Of a stretch of 32,520 nucleotides of DNA, positions 14,387 through 21,720 are shown piece by piece. Below the pieces are notes generated by a model. The model was not told the DNA's origin, did no database searches, and saw only the letters and a program-made list of their open reading frames with translations. Position numbers and translations under genes: made by a program. Every line of letters begins with the position of its first letter. Position 1 is the stretch's first letter. The stretch comes from Bacteroides sp. (GTDB taxonomy: Bacteria > Bacteroidota > Bacteroidia > Bacteroidales > Bacteroidaceae). The stretch covers positions 1 through 32,520 of the forward strand of contig JAUNJD010000010.1 in the NCBI GenBank assembly GCA_030523205.1. Direction: 5' to 3'.

Positions 14387-16279
14387 TTATTCCAAATAGG
14401 TATATCCATACAAGCCCGAACGGTAGTTGGAGAGGAATTCCTTTCCTTCTTCCAGCGTGATGCGGCCTTCCTTGACGGATTGGGTCACCCAAGTCTCCAA
14501 TGTGCGCACCAGCTTCTTCGGATTGTATTGCACGTAGTCCAGCACTTCAGCCACAGTCTCACCGTCAATCAATTGGTCAATGGTATATCCTCTGGAGTTG
14601 ACAGATACGTGTACGGCATTCGTATCGCCAAACAGATTGTGCATATCGCCCAATATCTCTTGATAGGCTCCCACCAAGAAGACTGCCAGGTAATAGTGCT
14701 CCTTATCGCGCAAAGAATGCAGAGGCAAGGTCGTAGCATCGGGACGCGAAGTAACGAAATTGGCTACCTTACCATCCGAATCGCAGGTCATGTCCTGAAT
14801 GGTTGCTTCGCGGTCGGGGCGTTCGTCCAGACGCTGGATAGGCATGATGGGAAACATTTGGTCGATGGCCCAAGAGTCGGGCAGCGACTGAAAGAGTGAG
14901 AAGTTGCAGAAATATTTGTCGGCCAACAGCTTGCTCAGCTTGCGGAACTCCTCGGGGCAATGCTTCATGTTGCTGGCGATGGAATTGATTTCGCGGCAGA
15001 TGCTCCAATAGAGTTTCTCTATCTGTGCACGGGTATTCAAATCTACGATGCCATGACTGAAAAGGTCGAGCGCCTCTTCGCGAATCTGCTGTGCATCGTG
15101 CCAAGGCTCCAGCATACTGCGTTGGTTCAGGTTATCCCAGATGGCATAAAGCTCCTTCACCAGTTCGTGTGCATTCTCGTCAGGCTCCCAGTTATCGTCC
15201 ATTTCGGGCAGGGAAGCAGTCTCCAGCACTTCGAATATAAGCACAGAGTGATGGGCCGTCAAGCTACGTCCGGTTTCGGTGATGATGTTAGGATGTGGGA
15301 AATTATGCTTGTCGGCTACATCAACAAAAGTTGACACTACGTCGTTTACATATTCTTGGATGGAATAGTTGACAGAGCTTTCGCTGTTCGAAGAGCGGGT
15401 ACCGTCATAATCTACTCCCATGCCACCGCCTGTATCCACAAACTCGATGTTGAAGCCCATCTTGTGCAGTTGTGCATAGAACTGCGACGCTTCACGCAAG
15501 GCGTTCTTGATGCGGCGTATCTTAGTAATCTGACTGCCGATGTGGAAATGAATCAGCTTCAGGCAGTCCTTCATATCTTTCTTTTCGAGGAAATCGAGGG
15601 CTTCGAGCAGTTCACTGGAAGTCAGACCGAACTTGCTGGCATCTCCCCCACTCTCTTCCCACTTGCCGCTTCCGCTGGAAGCCAGCTTGATACGGATGCC
15701 GATGTTGGGACGCACCTTCAGTTGCTTGGCCATCTTGGCTATCAGATTCAGTTCGTTCAGCTTCTCCACCACAAGATAGATGCGCTTGCCCATCTTCTGT
15801 GCAAGCAAAGCCAATTCTATGAAACTTTCGTCTTTGTATCCGTTGCACACCACCAACGAATCGGGGTCGGTGTTCACACCAATCACGGCATGCAGTTCGG
15901 GCTTGGAACCGGCTTCCAACCCCAGATTGAACTTCTTTCCGTGATTAATCATCTCCTCCACGACGGGACGCATCTGATTCACCTTAATGGGGTAAATAAT
16001 GAAGTTCTCTGCCTTGTAACCATATTCTTCGGCAGCCTTCTTGAAACAGCAGGACACTTTCTCGATGCGGTTATCCAAGATGTCGGGAAAGCGCACCAGC
16101 ATGGGGGCCGTCACATCACGCAGCTGCAATTCATCTACCAACTCCTTCAGGTCAACGGCTACTCCGTCTTTGCGCGGTGTCACTACTACATGTCCTTTTT
16201 CATTGATACTAAAGTACGAAGTGCCCCAACCCGTGATGTTGTACAGCTCTTCTGAATCTTCAATACGCCATTTTCTCAT
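14387..16279 (-). CDS. speA: Biosynthetic arginine decarboxylase
   Basis: This 630-residue PLP enzyme turns arginine into agmatine, the first step of the agmatine route to putrescine and spermidine. It is a SpeA-type fold-III decarboxylase. The PLP-binding lysine is Lys99 in IIYPIKVNQ; the phosphate-binding region includes FVDTGGGMGVDYDG; HFHIGSQ precedes it. The length matches the 630-660 of the family. The N-terminus MRKWRIEDSEELYNITGWG is typical. A promoter at 16396-16427 gives a leader of about 110 bases that holds a small stem (TGCATC / GATGCA). Localisation is predicted cytoplasmic, since no signal peptide is visible. Identification is secure. Confidence 0.97.
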   Translation of the reverse strand: MRKWRIEDSEELYNITGWGTSYFSINEKGHVVVTPRKDGVAVDLKELVDELQLRDVTAPMLVRFPDILDNRIEKVSCCFKKAAEEYGYKAENFIIYPIKVNQMRPVVEEMINHGKKFNLGLEAGSKPELHAVIGVNTDPDSLVVCNGYKDESFIELALLAQKMGKRIYLVVEKLNELNLIAKMAKQLKVRPNIGIRIKLASSGSGKWEESGGDASKFGLTSSELLEALDFLEKKDMKDCLKLIHFHIGSQITKIRRIKNALREASQFYAQLHKMGFNIEFVDTGGGMGVDYDGTRSSNSESSVNYSIQEYVNDVVSTFVDVADKHNFPHPNIITETGRSLTAHHSVLIFEVLETASLPEMDDNWEPDENAHELVKELYAIWDNLNQRSMLEPWHDAQQIREEALDLFSHGIVDLNTRAQIEKLYWSICREINSIASNMKHCPEEFRKLSKLLADKYFCNFSLFQSLPDSWAIDQMFPIMPIQRLDERPDREATIQDMTCDSDGKVANFVTSRPDATTLPLHSLRDKEHYYLAVFLVGAYQEILGDMHNLFGDTNAVHVSVNSRGYTIDQLIDGETVAEVLDYVQYNPKKLVRTLETWVTQSVKEGRITLEEGKEFLSNYRSGLYGYTYLE

Positions 16280-16395
16280 CGATTCATCTACAAATTAGAC
16301 TTTTTACAATTTACTATTTAACACTCAATTTCTTTTAGTTTATATCTGCCTTGTTCAGGAGACTTTGCATCCGTAGCATAAAACGCAGATGCACG

Positions 16396-16427
16396 CAAAG
16401 ATAGAAAAAAAGGAAGATACACACAAA
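16396..16427 (-). promoter_or_regulatory. Promoter of speA
   Basis: On the minus strand TTTG (16424-16427), a 20-base spacer and TATCTTTG (16396-16403) match the Bacteroides -33/-7 consensus. The transcript would start near 16388. Confidence 0.75.
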
Positions 16428-16500
16428 GCTAAGACTAGTTTATGCGTACAACCGCCCTCTTCGCACCTTAATTTGCACGAAAACAGAAGGAAGAGCAGGC

Positions 16501-17028
16501 TTAAACGCCCAATATATTACGTAATTGTTGCACGGATTCGGCTATCTGCTGACGACTTTCCAAATGCCCGGCATCAAACCGATAGCGTGCCTGCGAATAG
16601 TAAGGATTTCGCTTTTCAAGATTCTCTACAATGAAGGCACGCAGTTCTTCGTCGGTCCTGCCTTGCAGGACGGGACGTTGCTGTGTAGCCACTTGCAGAC
16701 GGCGGAAAAGAATATCGGGATGAACATCCAAGAAAACAGTCTGCCCCTGACTGTTCATATACTGTATGTTGTCGAAAAAACAAGGCGTGCCGCCACCGGT
16801 AGAAATAACCACGTCTTCAAACTCGCCTACTTCGTGCAGCATTGTCTTCTCCAGTTCGCGGAAGGCATCTTCTCCACGTTCTGCAAAGAGCTGACGGATG
16901 GATTTGTGAAAACGTTCCTCTATATACCAGTCCAAGTCGATGAACGGCACATTCAGCGCACGGGCAAAAGCCTTGCCCAAAGTTGTTTTACCGGCTCCCA
17001 TATAGCCGGTCAAGAAAATACGTATCAT
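16501..17028 (-). CDS. aroK: Shikimate kinase
   Basis: This 175-residue P-loop kinase phosphorylates shikimate in aromatic amino-acid synthesis. It has the Walker A GYMGAGKTT at about residues 8-16, the shikimate-binding DLDWYIEER (Asp31/Asp33 region), FRELEKTML, and the VISTGGGTPCF loop with the Gly-Gly-Gly shikimate contact. A lid region RPVLQGRTDEELRAF follows. The length is normal. No other aro gene is adjacent. Its own promoter (17070-17100) is among the clearest in the window. Confidence 0.95.
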   Translation of the reverse strand: MIRIFLTGYMGAGKTTLGKAFARALNVPFIDLDWYIEERFHKSIRQLFAERGEDAFRELEKTMLHEVGEFEDVVISTGGGTPCFFDNIQYMNSQGQTVFLDVHPDILFRRLQVATQQRPVLQGRTDEELRAFIVENLEKRNPYYSQARYRFDAGHLESRQQIAESVQQLRNILGV

Positions 17029-17069
17029 AATTTTTGCTTACCATATTAAGCCCCGTAGAGCTTTGGCAG

Positions 17070-17100
17070 CAAAGGTAATGCAAAGCAGGGGCAGTACAAA
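17070..17100 (-). promoter_or_regulatory. Promoter of aroK
   Basis: On the minus strand TTTG (17097-17100), a 19-base spacer and TACCTTTG (17070-17077) give a perfect Bacteroides vegetative promoter, about 42 bases before the ATG. Confidence 0.8.
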
Positions 17101-17191
17101 ATAAGCGTGGAGATTTTTGCAAATAGATAAGCAAGAAAAGTAATTCGCCCATAACTTCGCAAACTAATACAGAATATTGAATTTATCATCG

Positions 17192-17199
17192 TATCTTTG
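17192..17199 (+). promoter_or_regulatory. -7 promoter box for the RNase H gene
   Basis: TATCTTTG matches TAnnTTTG and sits 25 bases before the ATG. The -33 region is not recognisable. Confidence 0.5.
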
Positions 17200-17224
17200 C
17201 AACTCTACTTAAAAAAGAGTAAGA

Positions 17225-17860
17225 ATGAAAAAAGAAAAGTTCTACGTAGTTTGGGAAGGTTTTTCGACAGGCATTTACAATAGCTGGACAGCCTGTCAGC
17301 AGCAAGTCAAGGGATATGCCGGAGCCAAATACAAATCGTTCGACACCTTGCAGGAAGCACAAGATGCTTTTGCCGCCTCTCCATACGAATATATAGGCCA
17401 TTCGGCAAACAACAAGAGCAACAGAAAGCCGACGGCACCAACCATCCTACCCGCCTCCGTCATAGACAATAGTTTGGCCGTAGATGCGGCTTGTAGCGGT
17501 AATCCGGGACAAATGGAATATCGTGGTGTATACGTAGCTAGCCGTCAAGAGATATTCCACTTCGGCCCCATGTACGGCACCAACAACATCGGTGAATTTC
17601 TTGCCATTGTCCATGGACTGGCTTTGCTGAAACAAAAAGGGTTCGATATGCCCATTTACAGCGACAGCGTCAATGCCATCAGCTGGATACGACAAAAGAA
17701 ATGCAAGACCAAATTGCCGCGCAACGACAAAAGCGAACCTCTCTTCCAGCTGATAGAACGTGCAGAAAAATGGTTGCGTGAGAATACATACACCACCAAA
17801 ATCATGAAATGGGAAACCAAAGAATGGGGAGAAATACCGGCAGACTTTGGAAGAAAATAA
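17225..17860 (+). CDS. Viroplasmin-RNase H family protein
   Basis: This 211-residue protein joins an N-terminal viroplasmin / RNase H1 hybrid-binding domain (about 1-55; YVVWEGFSTGIYNSW, then QVKGYAGAKYKSF) to a ribonuclease H fold (about 75-210). The catalytic acidic residues appear in AVDAACSGNPG (Asp), NNIGEFLAIVHGL (Glu) and YSDSVNAISWI (Asp), followed by a late acidic residue near the C-terminus. It should cut RNA in RNA-DNA hybrids. It is convergent with the methyltransferase gene and shares a long hairpin terminator with it. The architecture is common in Bacteroidetes and Firmicutes. Confidence 0.93.
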   Translation: MKKEKFYVVWEGFSTGIYNSWTACQQQVKGYAGAKYKSFDTLQEAQDAFAASPYEYIGHSANNKSNRKPTAPTILPASVIDNSLAVDAACSGNPGQMEYRGVYVASRQEIFHFGPMYGTNNIGEFLAIVHGLALLKQKGFDMPIYSDSVNAISWIRQKKCKTKLPRNDKSEPLFQLIERAEKWLRENTYTTKIMKWETKEWGEIPADFGRK

Positions 17861-17866
17861 AAAGAA

Positions 17867-17930
17867 AAAGCTATGTTTTCCACTCACGAAAACACTGTTT
17901 TACGGAGAAGAAAACATAGCTTTCTTATTT
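17867..17930. terminator. Bidirectional hairpin between convergent genes
   Basis: AAAGCTATGTTTTC (17867-17880) and GAAAACATAGCTTT (17910-17923) form a perfect 14-bp stem with a 29-base loop, followed by CTTATTT on the plus strand and an A-rich tract on the other side. It lies between two convergent stop codons. Confidence 0.7.
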
Positions 17931-17950
17931 ACAACTTACAGATACTTGTT

Positions 17951-18481
17951 TCACTTCAGCTTATTGAACAAGTCCCAAATCACAATACCCGCCGTCACTG
18001 ATACATTCAATGAATGTTTAGTACCGTATTGTGGAATTTCAATGCAACCGTCCGAATGGTCGATGACTTCCTGTTGCACGCCTTTCACTTCATTGCCCAT
18101 CACTACGGCATACTTCTTTCCATGCTCCAGTGTCAGTTCGTTCAGCATGATGCTGCCTTCGGCCTGCTCCACGGAATAGACCATATATCCTTCTTTTCGG
18201 AGGTTATCAACAGCTTCCACCGCGTTATTAACATACTTCCAATCTACGGTGAATTCTGCACCTAAAGCCGTCTTGTGCATCTCAGGATGTGGCGGAACAG
18301 CCGTAATGCCACACAGGTAGATGCACTCGATACGAAAAGCATCCGAAGTGCGGAATACCGAACCAATGTTGTGCAAGCTACGTATATTGTCCAGCACCAC
18401 CACCAAAGGCAACTTTTCGGCTTCCTTAAATTCTTCTGTACTTATGCGATTTAACTCGGTAATCTTCAGTTTACGATGCAT
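17951..18481 (-). CDS. TrmH-family (SPOUT) RNA 2'-O-methyltransferase
   Basis: This 176-residue SAM-dependent methyltransferase has the SPOUT motif 1 region LDNIRSLHNIGSVFRTSDAF, the motif 2 block VVMGNEVKGV and the motif 3 block IEIPQYGTKHSLNVSVTAG, all hallmarks of the TrmH/RlmB group. It lacks the N-terminal L30e-like substrate-binding domain of RlmB, so it is a short form closer to TrmH or TrmL in size. The target (tRNA or rRNA) cannot be told. A -7 box at 18625-18632 implies a leader of about 135 bases, much of it degenerate short repeat. Confidence 0.9.
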   Translation of the reverse strand: MHRKLKITELNRISTEEFKEAEKLPLVVVLDNIRSLHNIGSVFRTSDAFRIECIYLCGITAVPPHPEMHKTALGAEFTVDWKYVNNAVEAVDNLRKEGYMVYSVEQAEGSIMLNELTLEHGKKYAVVMGNEVKGVQQEVIDHSDGCIEIPQYGTKHSLNVSVTAGIVIWDLFNKLK

Positions 18482-18483
18482 AT

Positions 18484-18552
18484 ACTTGAGTTTTTAAGTT
18501 TATAAGTTTGTGAGTTCTTGAGTTTATAAGTTCTTAAGCTCATGAGTTTGAA
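18484..18552. repeat. Degenerate AAGTTTATAAG-type tandem repeat before the methyltransferase start
   Basis: About eight degenerate 8-9 base units (TTTTTAAG, TTTATAAG, TTTGTGAG, TTCTTGAG and similar) run up to the start codon at 18481. A second simple repeat, ATTCTTCATTCTTCATTT, follows at about 18584-18601 and resembles one at 1590-1614. Confidence 0.7.
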
Positions 18553-18624
18553 GAATCAACACACACTATCTATTGCGCAGCCAAATTCTTCATTCTTCAT
18601 TTAAAAAAGTTCTTCATTTAAAGG

Positions 18625-18632
18625 CAAAGATA
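18625..18632 (-). promoter_or_regulatory. -7 promoter box for the TrmH-family gene
   Basis: The minus strand reads TATCTTTG. No -33 TTTG is seen at the proper distance. Confidence 0.45.
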
Positions 18633-18839
18633 CTTCTTTCCGTTCAAATCCCGGTTAATAACCGTTGAAAAGGTGTCAATACAGGCGGGAAAGATTTTCA
18701 GAAATTTTTCTTGCATTATTCAAAACTCTGCATATTACAACTGTGTAACGAACATTACAAAAAAGTTAAGAAGAATTTTCCAAGCTTATATAAACACATT
18801 TTTCAGCATCATATAGACGGTTTATAACACGAAAGTTAT

Positions 18840-18847
18840 TAACTTTG
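18840..18847 (+). promoter_or_regulatory. -7 promoter box for nadA
   Basis: TAACTTTG matches TAnnTTTG. It would give a leader of about 225 bases before nadA, containing a short stem (GCATAC / GTATGC, near 18926-18947) and a 46-codon ORF that overlaps the nadA start. The -33 box is weak. Confidence 0.45.
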
Positions 18848-19075
18848 CGGCTTATTAACAGGCTGTTGATGAATGAAGGATAATCTGAAGCAGAAAGCTT
18901 ATTATCAAGGAAGAACATTTATCTGCATACGTTGATAACTGTATGCGTAAAATTCGGCTTGATACTAATAACTTCATAGACAAGAAAAAGCCACTTTATT
19001 TATCCACACTATTAACCGCCTATCATTACTATCAAAGAGATTTTTTTCTAAAAAGAGAAATTAAAAAATATAATT

Positions 19076-20014
19076 ATGGATAATCTGATTGAAGCTATCA
19101 AGCAGCTGAAGAAAGAGAAGAATGCAATCATTCTGGGCCACTACTACCAGAAGGGAGAAATACAGGACATAGCCGACTACGTGGGCGACAGTCTGGCCTT
19201 GGCACAATGGGCTGCCAAGACAGAAGCAGACATCATCGTGATGTGCGGTGTTCACTTCATGGGTGAAACAGCCAAAGTGCTTTGTCCTGACAAGAAGGTG
19301 CTGGTGCCCGACATGGAAGCAGGCTGTTCGTTGGCCGACAGTTGTCCTGCCGACAAGTTCGCTCAGTTTGTGAGTGAGCACCCCGGGCATACGGTGATAT
19401 CCTACGTCAACACCACGGCAGCCGTCAAGGCAGTGACCGACGTGGTGGTGACTTCCACCAATGCCCGTCAGATAGTGGAAAGCTTCCCCAAAGATGAGAA
19501 AATAATCTTTGGTCCCGACAGAAATCTTGGTAATTATATCAACTCCATCACCGGTCGGAATATGTTATTATGGGACGGCGCTTGCCATGTACACGAGAAA
19601 TTCTCGGTTGAAAAGATTGTTGAATTAAAAGCTGAGAATCCCGATGCCCTCGTCTTGGCTCACCCCGAATGCAAGGGTGCTTTGCTGAAGTTGGCTGATG
19701 TGGTAGGTTCTACCGCTGCCTTGCTGAAGTATGCCGTTGCACATCCCGAAAAGAAGTACATCGTAGCTACTGAATCCGGCATTCTTCACGAGATGCAGAA
19801 GAAGTGTCCGCAGACTACCTTCATCCCTGCCCCACCCAACGACAGCACCTGTGCCTGTAACGAATGCAGCTTCATGCGGCTCAACACAATGGAGAAGTTG
19901 TACAACTGTCTGAAGAACGAATCTCCCGAAATAAAGGTAGATCCCGAAGTAGCCGAAAAGGCCGTAAAGCCCATCAAGCGAATGCTGGAGATTTCGGCAA
20001 AGCTGGGGCTTTAA
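19076..20014 (+). CDS. nadA: Quinolinate synthase
   Basis: This 312-residue iron-sulfur enzyme condenses iminoaspartate with dihydroxyacetone phosphate to quinolinate in NAD synthesis. The expected cluster cysteines are Cys84 (EAGCSLAD), Cys170 (WDGACHVHE) and one of Cys259/Cys261/Cys264 (DSTCACNECSFMRLN). The N-terminal GHYYQKGEIQDIADYVGDSL is the family signature. The length fits the compact NadA form. The partners nadB and nadC are not adjacent here. A strong terminator follows. Confidence 0.96.
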   Translation: MDNLIEAIKQLKKEKNAIILGHYYQKGEIQDIADYVGDSLALAQWAAKTEADIIVMCGVHFMGETAKVLCPDKKVLVPDMEAGCSLADSCPADKFAQFVSEHPGHTVISYVNTTAAVKAVTDVVVTSTNARQIVESFPKDEKIIFGPDRNLGNYINSITGRNMLLWDGACHVHEKFSVEKIVELKAENPDALVLAHPECKGALLKLADVVGSTAALLKYAVAHPEKKYIVATESGILHEMQKKCPQTTFIPAPPNDSTCACNECSFMRLNTMEKLYNCLKNESPEIKVDPEVAEKAVKPIKRMLEISAKLGL

Positions 20015-20044
20015 ACATTACAATCTTATCTTCTTATAAAATAA

Positions 20045-20092
20045 ATGCTTATCTACGAGCAAGGACTAAATTGCTTGTAGATAAGCATCTTT
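20045..20092 (+). terminator. Strong intrinsic terminator of nadA
   Basis: ATGCTTATCTACGAGCAA (20045-20062) pairs with TTGCTTGTAGATAAGCAT (20071-20088) through 18 positions with one G-T, with an 8-base loop, followed by CTTTTGT. It lies between nadA and the convergent rdgB. Confidence 0.85.
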
Positions 20093-20121
20093 TGTATTGA
20101 ACTTATTGAAGCATTTCTTCT

Positions 20122-20700
20122 TTACTTCAGCAAGAACTTACATAGCTTTTTTGTGGCTACGGCGCGGTGGCTGATTTTGTTCTTCTCTTCGTTGCCCATC
20201 TCGGCAAAAGTCTGTGTGTAACCTTCGGGAACAAATATGGGGTCGTAGCCGAAGCCCGATGTCCCTCTCCTATTCTTGATGATTTCACCCTTCACAATGC
20301 CTTCGAATAGATGTTCCTTTCCGTCGATAATCAAGGCAAAGACGGTGCGGAATCGGGCTTTACGGTTCTCTACGCCTTCGAGGTCGTGCAGTAGTTTGCG
20401 CATATTGGCTTCCGAGTTGTGTGCATCGCCTGCATAACGGGCCGAATATACACCGGGGGCACCGTTCAGTGCTTCTACTTCCAAGCCCGTATCGTCGGCA
20501 AAGCAATCTTTGTGGTAATGCTCGTAGATGTAACGGGCTTTCAACAGTGCATTTCCTTCCAATGTATCGGCTGTCTCGGGGATGTCGTCGTAGCAGTCGA
20601 TGTCCTTCATGCTGTACAACTCGACCTTGTCACCCAAGATGGCAGATACTTCTTCCAACTTATGCGCATTGTTGGTAGCAAAAACGAATTTCTTTCTCAT
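20122..20700 (-). CDS. rdgB: Non-canonical purine NTP pyrophosphatase (RdgB/HAM1)
   Basis: This 192-residue house-cleaning enzyme hydrolyses dITP, ITP and XTP to monophosphates. Motifs are the N-terminal [12 protein letters not shown], the catalytic [22 protein letters not shown] and [13 protein letters not shown], with [10 protein letters not shown] at the C-terminus. The length is typical. It is the last gene of the leuS-yitT-rdgB run on the minus strand; the 98-base gap to yitT is filled with a degenerate short repeat. Confidence 0.95.
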   Translation of the reverse strand: MRKKFVFATNNAHKLEEVSAILGDKVELYSMKDIDCYDDIPETADTLEGNALLKARYIYEHYHKDCFADDTGLEVEALNGAPGVYSARYAGDAHNSEANMRKLLHDLEGVENRKARFRTVFALIIDGKEHLFEGIVKGEIIKNRRGTSGFGYDPIFVPEGYTQTFAEMGNEEKNKISHRAVATKKLCKFLLK

Positions 20701-20703
20701 ATT

Positions 20704-20798
20704 TACAAACTCACAAACTTATAAAGTAAATAACTTATAAACTCACAAATTCACCAACTTATAAACTCATAAACTTATGAACTTACAACCACACAAAC
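20704..20798. repeat. Degenerate AAACTTAT-type tandem repeat between yitT and rdgB
   Basis: Roughly eleven degenerate 8-9 base units (AAACTCAC, AAACTTAT, AACTTATA, AAACTCAT and similar) fill the whole gap. Relative to the downstream gene this copy is T-rich, the opposite orientation to those before mutS, leuS and the TrmH-family gene. Confidence 0.75.
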
Positions 20799-21704
20799 TT
20801 ACTTTCCTTTCAGTTTGTTGAATCCTTCGCCATACACACCGATGACCGAACTTTGAGATACAAAGGCATTGGGGTCAATGTCTTTCACCAGACGGAATAT
20901 CTCCACCGATTGACGTTTGTATGCCAGCACCACCAGCACTTTTACATTGCCCTTGCTGTACCAGCCTGTGCCGTCGAGCACGGTGACGCCTCGGTGGGTC
21001 TCCTTGGTGATTCGGTCGGCAATCTTATCATATTCCTTTGAGAAGATGAAGAACTGAACCGACTGTCGGGTACTGTTCACGATGTAGTCTAGTACATAAC
21101 CGATGACGAACAGCGTAACAAAACCAAAGATGACCCGTCGCCAGTCGTGGAAGACAAAGTAGCACGAACTGATAATCACCACATCACAAGCCATAATCAT
21201 GCGGCCCAACGTGACGTCGCGGTATTTGTTGATGATGGCGGCAATGATGTCCGTTCCTCCTGTACTTCCGTTACAGTTGAACACGATGCCCAGTCCAACA
21301 CCACACATGGTGGCACCTATCAGACAGGCCATGAAGTCTTCGCCGGCACCGAGGATGAGCGGGAAAGTACCGTCAGGGTTCTTTATCAGCATCTGAAAGA
21401 AACCGAGCAGAAACGTAAGCATGAAGATGGCGTACGTAGTCTTGATGCTGAATCGGGGACCCAGAATCTTGATGGCAAACGTCATCAGTACCGCATTGAT
21501 AATGAAGTACGAGTATTGGATGGGAAAACCGGTGGAGTAATAAATGATGGCACCGATACCCGTCGTTCCGCCCGTCGTGATCTGGTAAGGGATGAGGAAA
21601 GCCGCCCATCCCAGCGCATAACTGACAAGTCCCAACGTGATGAGCACGTAGTCTTTCAGTTCCCTGCTTATTTCAGCCTTTGTCGGTCTCTTGATATGAT
21701 TCAT
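20799..21704 (-). CDS. YitT family membrane protein
   Basis: This 301-residue protein has about five or six hydrophobic segments in its first 200 residues (for example VLITLGLVSYALGWAAFLI and TYAIFMLTFLLGFFQ). A conserved loop ITTGGTTGIGAI and the block NGSTGGTDIIAAIINKY are typical of the family. A cytoplasmic C-terminal DUF2179-like domain follows at about 215-300 (RGVTVLDGTGWYSKG, EVFRLVK-like). No transport activity has been assigned to it from the sequence. It follows leuS by 16 bases and is probably co-transcribed with it. Confidence 0.92.
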   Translation of the reverse strand: MNHIKRPTKAEISRELKDYVLITLGLVSYALGWAAFLIPYQITTGGTTGIGAIIYYSTGFPIQYSYFIINAVLMTFAIKILGPRFSIKTTYAIFMLTFLLGFFQMLIKNPDGTFPLILGAGEDFMACLIGATMCGVGLGIVFNCNGSTGGTDIIAAIINKYRDVTLGRMIMACDVVIISSCYFVFHDWRRVIFGFVTLFVIGYVLDYIVNSTRQSVQFFIFSKEYDKIADRITKETHRGVTVLDGTGWYSKGNVKVLVVLAYKRQSVEIFRLVKDIDPNAFVSQSSVIGVYGEGFNKLKGK

Positions 21705-21720
21705 ATATTTGAGTTTTGAG

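Noticed and set aside
14290..14409. 40-residue N-terminal extension of ArgB
   Set aside because: It would encode the palindromic intergenic repeat and overlap the end of speA; the ATG at 14289 gives the standard N-terminus.
19000..19008. Perfect DnaA box TTATCCACA upstream of nadA
   Set aside because: A single 9-base match is expected by chance about once per few windows this size, and no cluster or AT-rich unwinding region with further boxes accompanies it.
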